NCBI GenBank assembly: GCA_021442155.1
Contig: CM038214.1
Span: 311,953,001 to 312,017,000 of the forward strand
Reading direction: 5' to 3'
DNA length: 64,000 nt
Source: Cymbidium sinense
Taxonomy: Eukaryota > Streptophyta > Magnoliopsida > Asparagales > Orchidaceae
Shown one piece after another: positions 57,779-64,000 of the stretch. The stretch's first letter is position 1. Every line of letters starts with the position of its first letter. The position numbers and the translations under genes are program-made. A model generated the notes under the pieces. The model did no database searches. It was not told the DNA's origin and worked only from the letters and a program-made list of their open reading frames with translations.

Positions 57779-58893
57779 TTAGTATATTTTAGTTTTTATT
57801 TATATTTATTGATTTAGAGAAAGCTTATGATAAAGTTTCAAGAGATGTTCTTTTGAGAGTTCTAGAACAAAAAAGAGTTAATATTGGTTATATTCAAGTC
57901 ATTAAGGATATGTATACTAGAGCTGTTACTTGTGTCCATACACAAGGAGGACTGACAAAATATTTTCCATTTCAATTGGATTACATCAAGGATCAGCTTT
58001 AAGCCCTTATTTTTTTTCTTTAGTTATGGATGTTCTTAATAGGCATTTATAGGAAGATGTACCTTGTTGTATGTTTTTTGCTGATGACATTCTTCTTCTT
58101 GATAAGACTAGAGAGGGTGTCCAAGAGAAACTTGAATTATGGAGGTCAACATTAGAGTCTAAAATTTTTCGTTTAAGTAGATCTAAAATTGAATATATGG
58201 AGTGTAATTTTAGTTGTAGAAGTTCTAGTGGTAGTGTTGCGACATTAGGTGAACAGGTCATTAATAAGAGTGAGCGATTCAAATATTTAGGCTCTATTGT
58301 TCAAAATGATGGTTAAATAGATGGAGATGTTATTAGTAGAATTCAATTTGGATGGTTGAAGTGGAGGAATGCATCTATCATGTTGTGTGATAGAAAAGTT
58401 CAACTTAAACTTAAGGGAAAGTTTTATAAGATGGTGGTAAGACCTGCAATGACTTATGGTGCAGAATGTTGGCCAATAAAAGAGAAGCATAACACTAAGC
58501 TAAGTGTTACAGAGATGAGGATGCTCAGGTGGATGAGTGGCTTTACTCTTATAGATAAAATGCAAAATGAATATGTTTGGGAAAAAGTTGGAGTAGCTCC
58601 AGTGGCAGATAAGATTAGAGAGAGTCACCTTAGATGGTTTGGCCACATAAAGCGTCGGCCGTCCGATGATCCAGTTAGGAGAGTAGATGCATTAGATTTT
58701 TCCTTTTGTTAAGAACGGTAGAGATAGACCTAAAAAGACTTGGTTAAGATGTACAAAAAATGACCTTAGTATACTTGAATTAAATGAGAATTTAACACAT
58801 AATAGGACATAATGGAGACGAACGATTCATATAGCCGACCCCACTTAGTGGGATAATGGCTTGCTGTTGTTGTTGTTAGTATATTTTAGTTTT
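57779..58893 (+). mobile_element. RTE-type non-LTR retrotransposon, unit 2 copy, with target-site duplication
   Basis: The element is 5'-truncated but complete at its 3' end. The 18-bp direct repeat TTAGTATATTTTAGTTTT flanks it at 57,779-57,796 and 58,876-58,893. The RT starts at FIDLEKAYDKV and keeps GLHQGSALSPYFFSLVMD, FADD (58,077-58,088), REGVQEKLELWR and SRSKIEYMEC. After a stop at 58,314-58,316 the frame is open through [29 protein letters not shown] and LRWFGHIKRRPSDDPVRR. The end codes IHIADPT and finishes in a short TTG run (58,863-58,877), the usual tail of RTE elements. A stop at 58,050-58,052 and a one-base loss before GLHQG are shared with unit 1 and thus older than the duplication. 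There is no endonuclease domain, so it cannot move on its own. Confidence 0.92.
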
Positions 58894-60295
58894 GGTTTAG
58901 GTTTATTTTATATTTATTTTAGGTTTAGGTTTTTTTTTAGTTTAGGGTTTAGGTTTTTTTTATAGGCTTTTTTATGTTATTGTTTAAGTTTTAATTGTTA
59001 TTTCATTTTATTTTATTTTATTTTAGTTTTATTTTATTTTCATTTTAGGTTTACTTTTTATTTTATTTAGGTTTTTTATTTCTTAGCTTAGTTTAGGTTT
59101 TTATTAATTTTATTTTAGTTTAGTTTTTATTTTATTTTATTTTTAGGTTTAGGCTTAGGTTTAGGTTTTAGTTTATGTTTTTATTTTATTTTATTTTTAA
59201 ATTTTAGTTTAGTTTGTATTTATTTTATTTTTATGTTTTATTAAGTTTTTTAGGGTTTAGGGTTTAGTTTTAGGCTTAGGGTTTAGAGTTTTTGGTTTTT
59301 TTTTAACATAGAACAAATTTAGATTCAACATTTCTTCTTTTATTTATTTAGTTTATTTGGTTTATTTTTTATTTATTATAGTTTATTTTTATTTATTTAT
59401 GTTAATTTTTTTATTTAGTTTAGTGTATTTATTGTAGTTTTGGATTTTTATTTTAGTTTATTTTCTAGGTTTTGGTTTTGGTTTATTTTTTAGTTGAGTT
59501 TTATTTTTATTTTATTTTTTATGTTTAGGTTTTCTTTTAATTTATATGATTGGGTTTTGGTTTTTATTTTTTTTATTTTTAGGTCTAGGTTTTATGATTT
59601 TATTTTTGTTTTATTTTTAGGTTTTATTTTTTAGTTTAGGCTTAGGATTATTTTTAGTTTATTTTATTTTATTTAGTTTAGGGTTTAGGTTTACTTTATT
59701 TTAGGTTTATGTTTAGGTTTTATTTATTTTAGGTTAGTTTATTTTACTCTAGGTTTAGGTTTATTTTATTTTGTTTATTTTATTTTTATTTTAAGTTTAG
59801 GTTTTTTTTTGTTTAGAGTTTAGGTTTCATTTTTTATTTATTTTTAGGTATATTTTTTTATGTTTAGGTTTTCATTTTACTATTAGTTTTTAAATTATTT
59901 AGATTTTTTATTCTTAGTTTTATTTTATTTTTTTAGTTTAGTTTAGGTATTTATTTATTTTAGTTTATTTTATTTTATTTTTAGGTTTTAATTTAGGTTT
60001 TTATTTTAATTTATTTATTTTTTCTGTTTAGGTTTAGGTTTTATTTATTTATTTTATTTAGTTTAGGTTTAGGTTTTTAAGTTTTTAGGTTTTAGAGTTT
60101 AGGGTTTAGGGTTTAGGGTTTTATGGTTTAAGGTTTTAGGGTTAGGGTTTTGGGTTAGGGTTTAGGGTTTAGGGTTTAGGGTTTAGGGTTTAGTGTTTAG
60201 GCTTTAGGGTTTAGGGTGGGTTTATGGCTTATTATTGTAAGGTTTAGAGTTTAGGGTTTAGGATTTAGGTTTTAGGTTTAGAGTTTAGGGTTTTT
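58894..60295. repeat. Unit 2 array after the RTE, absent from unit 1
   Basis: The ladder resumes right after the target-site duplicate and runs to about 59,270. A GR-RBP stub follows (annotated separately), then another ladder (59,341-60,085) and a TTTAGGG block. Most of this stretch has no partner in unit 1, where the RTE joins directly to the TTTAGGG block. No gene. Confidence 0.85.
59303..59340 (-). pseudogene. GR-RBP 3'UTR stub
   Basis: TTAACATAGAACAAATTTAG and the following CAACATTTCTTCTTT match the terminal 3'UTR of the GR-RBP fragments; the text then changes to ladder. Only about 38 bp remain, so an additional GR-RBP copy once stood here and was almost fully deleted, or only its end was duplicated. 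Confidence 0.75.
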
Positions 60296-60766
60296 GTTTT
60301 TTTGTTTAATATAGAACAAATTTAGATTCAACATTTCTTCTTTTTGATTTCATCAACCAAGTAACACACCAAGTTCTCTAAGACACGAGCGTCGACATAG
60401 ATAAAAAAAGAGCACACATAGAGTAAATAAAAAACCATTGATAACTAGAATTATATCTACTATAAAGACACGGTTCCATAAGTAACAGATCGGATCGACC
60501 ATTCTTCAGTTTGTCCAGTTCCAATATTTTGAGTAGTAAGATCCACCATCATATCCTCGATCACTCTCCTCTACCACCACCACAGTTGTAACCTCTATCG
60601 TCGTCCTACCTCCATGACCACCATTACCCCGACCACCACCTCCATATCCACCACCACCTCCAGATCCCCCACCACCACTGCAATAACTGCCGCCTCCACC
60701 TTCGCCTCCACCATCGGATCTGGGCCGGTCTGGTTAGTGATGTTTGGTGTCAAGGTTTTGCCTATT
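60296..60766 (-). pseudogene. GR-RBP exon-2/3'UTR fragment, copy 10
   Basis: Unit-2 partner of copy 8. It shares AAT AGG CAA AAC CTT GAC at the start and then has several small deletions where copy 8 reads through ITVN and the TAG, so that codon is gone. The glycine-rich tail (GGGGEGGGG, GGGGYGGGG, GNGGHGG) and the same internal frameshift are shared with copy 8. The C-terminal AAC TGG ACA AAC is kept. The 3'UTR is nearly identical to that of copy 8. Exon 1 is missing. Confidence 0.85.
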
Positions 60767-62353
60767 CTTAGGGTTTAGGTTTAGGTTTAGGTTTATTAGG
60801 TTTTAGGGTTTAATATTATTTATTAATTTATTTAGTTACTTATGGTAAAGTTTTGGGTTTAGGGTTTAGGGTTTAGGGGTTTTTTTTTAAATTAAGAAAA
60901 CTGGTAGGTTTAGGTTTATTTAGTTTATTTTATTTTTTCTTTTCATTTATTTTTAATATGTATTTTTATTTATTTTATTTTCTTTATTTTAGGCTTATGC
61001 TTATTTTTTAGTTTATTTTTATTTTTATTTTATTTTAGGTTTATGTTTTATTTTTTATTCTTAGGTTTAGGTTTAGGTTTTTATTTTAGGTTAATTTTTG
61101 GGTTGTATTTTTTAGTTTAGGTTTAGATTTCTTTTTAATTTATTTTATCTTATTTAGTTTAGGGTTTTTGTTTAGTTTATTTTAGGTTTATGTTCAAGTT
61201 TTATTTTTAAATTTTAGTTTATTTTAGTTTAGGTTTAGGTTTATTTTAGTTTGTTTATTTTAGGTGTAGGTTTTTATTAAGTTTATGGTTTGGGTTTTAT
61301 TATTCTTTTTAGGTTTTATTTTTAGGTTTATCTTTTAGGTTTTGGGTTTTATTTAGTTTTTATTTTATTTTATTTTATTTTATTTTTATTTTAGGCTAAG
61401 TTTTTATTTTATTTAGGTTTTTTATTTTTAGATTTATTTTAGTTTTTAGTTTAGTTTAGGTTATTATTTATTTTATTTTATTTTAGTTTTCATTTTTTTA
61501 TATTACTTTAATTTTAAGTTTAGGTTTAGGTTTAGGTTTTTTTTTAAATTTAGATTTTATTTAGTTTGGGTTTAAGTTTTTAGGTTTTTAGGGTTTAGGG
61601 TTTAGGGTTTAGGGTTTAGTGTTTTAGGCTTTAGGTTTTAGGGTTTTGGGTTTAGGGTTTAAGCTTTAGGGTTTTAGGGAATATTATTTAGGGTTGTAGA
61701 TTTAGGGTTTGGGGTTTAGGGTTTAGTGTTATGCTCTTTTTTTTAAATGATGTAAACTAGTAGGTTTAGCTTTATTTAGTTTATTTTTAGTTTATTTTAA
61801 TTTATTTTGATTTTTATTTTATTTATGTTAAATTTTAATTTTATTTTTATTTAGTTTTTATTTTATTTTATTTTAGGTTTTTTATTTTTATTTTAAGCTT
61901 AGTTTTTTATTTTATTTAGGTTTTTCTTTTTATAGTTTAGTTTAGGTTTTTATTTATTTTATTTTAGTTTAATTATTATTTTTTATTTTATTTCCTTTTT
62001 AGGTTTAGGTTTAGGCTTAGGTTTTAGTTTATGTTTTGATTTTATTTTATTTTATTTATTTTATTTTGGTTTAGGCTTTTTATTTATTTTATTTTTAGGT
62101 TTTATTTAGTTTAGGTTTAGGTTTTTGGCTTTTTAGGGTTTACAGTTTAAGATTTAGGGTTAGTTTAGGATTTAGGGTTTAGGGTTTATGGATTAGGGTT
62201 TCGGGTTTAAGTTTTAGGGTTTTGGGTTTTGTGTTTAGGTTTTATTGTTTAGGGTTTAGATTTTAGGGTTTAGGGCTTAGGGTTTAAGGTTTTAGGGTTT
62301 AGGGTTTAGGGTTTAGGGTTTTTAGGATTTAAAGTTTAGGGTTTAGGATTTTT
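60767..62353. repeat. Unit 2 modules between GR-RBP copies 10 and 11
   Basis: Matches 41,971-43,526: TTTAGGG words, box AAATTAAGAAAACTGGTAGG near 60,888, a ladder to about 61,580, a TTTAGGG block, a diverged box near 61,745, a short ladder to about 62,130 and a TTTAGGG block. No GC-rich damage here and no gene. Confidence 0.86.
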
Positions 62354-62843
62354 GGGTTTTTTTAAACTGAGAACACATTCAGATTCAACATTTCTTCTTT
62401 ATGATTTCATCAACCAAGTAACACACTAAGTCTTCTAAGACATAAGTGATGGGATAGATAAAAATTGAGCACGCATAAAGAAAATCAAAAACCTAGATAA
62501 CTAGAATCATCCCTATGGTAAAGACACAATTCCATAAGCAGCAGATCGGATCAGCCATTCTTTGGTTTCTCCAATTCCCATCAGAACCAGCCTAGGCTCT
62601 CAAATAGCGAGATCCATAATCATATCCCCGATCTCTTCTTCCGCCACCACCATGGTTGTAACCTCTGTCGCTCCTCTTGTCTCCATAATCACCACTGCTC
62701 CGACCACTACCTCCATATCCGCTTACACCTCTAGATCCACCAACACCATTACGATAATCACTGCCTCTACCTTTCCCTCCACTGCCAGATCTAGACTGAG
62801 CCTAGTTGATAGTGATGTTCCTATCTTCAAGGTTCTACCCATT
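62354..62843 (-). pseudogene. GR-RBP exon-2/3'UTR fragment, copy 11
   Basis: Unit-2 partner of copy 9. The first codons read N G R T L K I G T S and then return to ITIN followed by the shared TAG, because one base is missing early on. The tail (GSGGKGRGSDY, GYGGSGRSSGDYGD, RSDRGYNHGGGGRRD) is in frame afterwards. The C-terminus keeps SDGNWRN, the family-like ending, but has no stop directly after it (CAA follows). The 3'UTR is shared. The opposite-strand open frame is a shadow. Confidence 0.86.
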
Positions 62844-64000
62844 CTTATGGTTTAGCTTTAGGTTTATATTTATTAAACTTTAGGGTTTAGGTTTATTGTT
62901 TAATTTATTTACTTACTTTAGGTTTAGGTTTAGGTTTTGTGGTTTAGGTTAGGGTTTAGTGTTTAGGGTTTAGGGTTTAGGGTTTAGCGTTTAGGGTATA
63001 GTGTTTAGGGTTTAAGGTTTTAGGGTTTATACTTTTAAGGCTAAGGTTTAGGGTTAAGGTTTAGGGTATTTTAAGGGTTTAATTTAAGTAAACTAGTAGG
63101 TTCAAGTTTATTTAGTATATTTAGTTTAGTTTATTTATTTAAAATTTTAGTATACTTTTTTTCATTTAGGTTTATTTTTTAGTTTTTATTTAATTTAGTT
63201 TATTTATTTTAGTTTAGGTTTTTTATTTTAGTTTATTTTTTAGGTTTAAGATTTGGTTTAGGTTTAATTTTTTGTTGAATTTTATTTTTATTTTATTTTT
63301 TAGGTTTAGGTTTTATTTTTTATTTTTAGGTTTAGGTTTATGTATTTATTTTATTTTTTTAGGTTTAGGTTTATTTTATTTTGTTTATTTTATTTTTATT
63401 TTAGGTTTAGGTTTTTTGCTTGTTTAGGGTTTAGGTTTTATTTTTTTTAATTTTTAGGTTTATTTTTTAAGTTTAGGATTTTATTTAGTTTTTATTTTAT
63501 TTTTTTTAGGTTTATTTTATTTTAAATTTAAGTTTAGTTTTTATTTTATTTAGGTTTTTTATTCTTAGGTTCATTTTATTTTTTTCATTTAGTTTAGGTT
63601 TTTATTTATTTTATTTTAGTTTAATTTTACTTCATTTTTAGGATTAGATTTTTTATTTATTTTAGTTTAGTTTAGGTTTTTATTTTATTTTTATTTAATT
63701 ATTTTATTTAGGTTTAGGTTTTTTAGTTATTTTATTTTTATGTTTTATTTAGTTTAGGATTAAGTTTTTAGGTTTTTAGGGTTTAGGGTTTAGGGTTTAA
63801 GGTTTAAGCTTTAATGTTTAGGCTTTAGGATTTAATAATTTTGGAGCTTAGGGTTTAGGGTTAGCTTAGGGTTTAGTGTTAAATTAGGGTTTAAGGATGA
63901 GGGTTTAGGGCTTTTTGGGTTTAGGTTTTAGGATTTAGGGTTAGGGTTAGGGTTAGGGTTTTGGGTTGTAGGTTTAGGGTGGTATGTTCAGGGTTTAGGA
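62844..64000. repeat. Unit 2 array to the window end
   Basis: TTTAGGG words, a box near 63,080 (AATTTAAGTAAACTAGTAGG), a ladder at 63,100-63,770 and a TTTAGGG block. Homology to 44,018-45,160 continues to the last base, so the duplication is not finished inside the window. Confidence 0.86.

Overview
This window is plant heterochromatin, not a gene region. The evidence is the angiosperm-type telomere word TTTAGGG/CCCTAAA in thousands of degenerate copies, repeated pieces of a plant glycine-rich RNA-binding protein (GR-RBP) gene, a decayed Ty3/gypsy element with the double RNase H layout of the Tat lineage, and two copies of a plant RTE-type LINE. I see no intact protein-coding gene, tRNA or rRNA. 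The species cannot be read from the sequence; the setting looks like a subtelomeric or interstitial telomere-repeat domain.

Layout. Arm A (1-8,113) is written in CCCTAAA words and holds three GR-RBP fragments, all on the + strand. At 8,113 the third fragment is cut, three perfect TTTAGGG units follow, and the array changes strand. An island of about 1.25 kb (8,137-9,385) carries one unrecognised hydrophobic open frame. After a short TTTAGGG stretch comes an 11-kb block (9,791-20,916) with a G/T-rich field full of TTGGGTCAA words, the dead Tat-type polyprotein (13,314-17,190), imperfect 3' repeats and a degenerate AT-rich satellite with an (AT)39 tract. Arm B (20,917-64,000) is written in TTTAGGG words and holds eight GR-RBP fragments plus one stub, all on the - strand. 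GR-RBP sense is therefore always on the CCCTAAA strand.

The array is modular. A recurrent module has a TTTAGGG-rich block, a 20-bp box close to AAATTAAGTAAACCAGTAGG, and a 0.7-1 kb TTTTATTT/TTTAGG ladder that keeps the same word order in many copies and in both arms. In some modules a GR-RBP exon plus 3'UTR of about 0.5 kb sits in the telomere-word block. Within arm B, 31.8-45.2 kb is repeated at 49.5-64 kb with an offset of 17.3-18.8 kb. Both units share an RTE insertion, and the second unit preserves an 18-bp target-site duplication around it.

Parts of the second unit, and parts of 22.6-31 kb, turn into GC-rich GGCCCAGGG text. The undamaged sister unit reads TTTAGGG at the matching places, so this is strand-biased T-to-C change with net loss of bases. 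It is either a base-calling or consensus artefact of telomere-like repeats or a real local hypermutation. This should be settled before the window is interpreted further.
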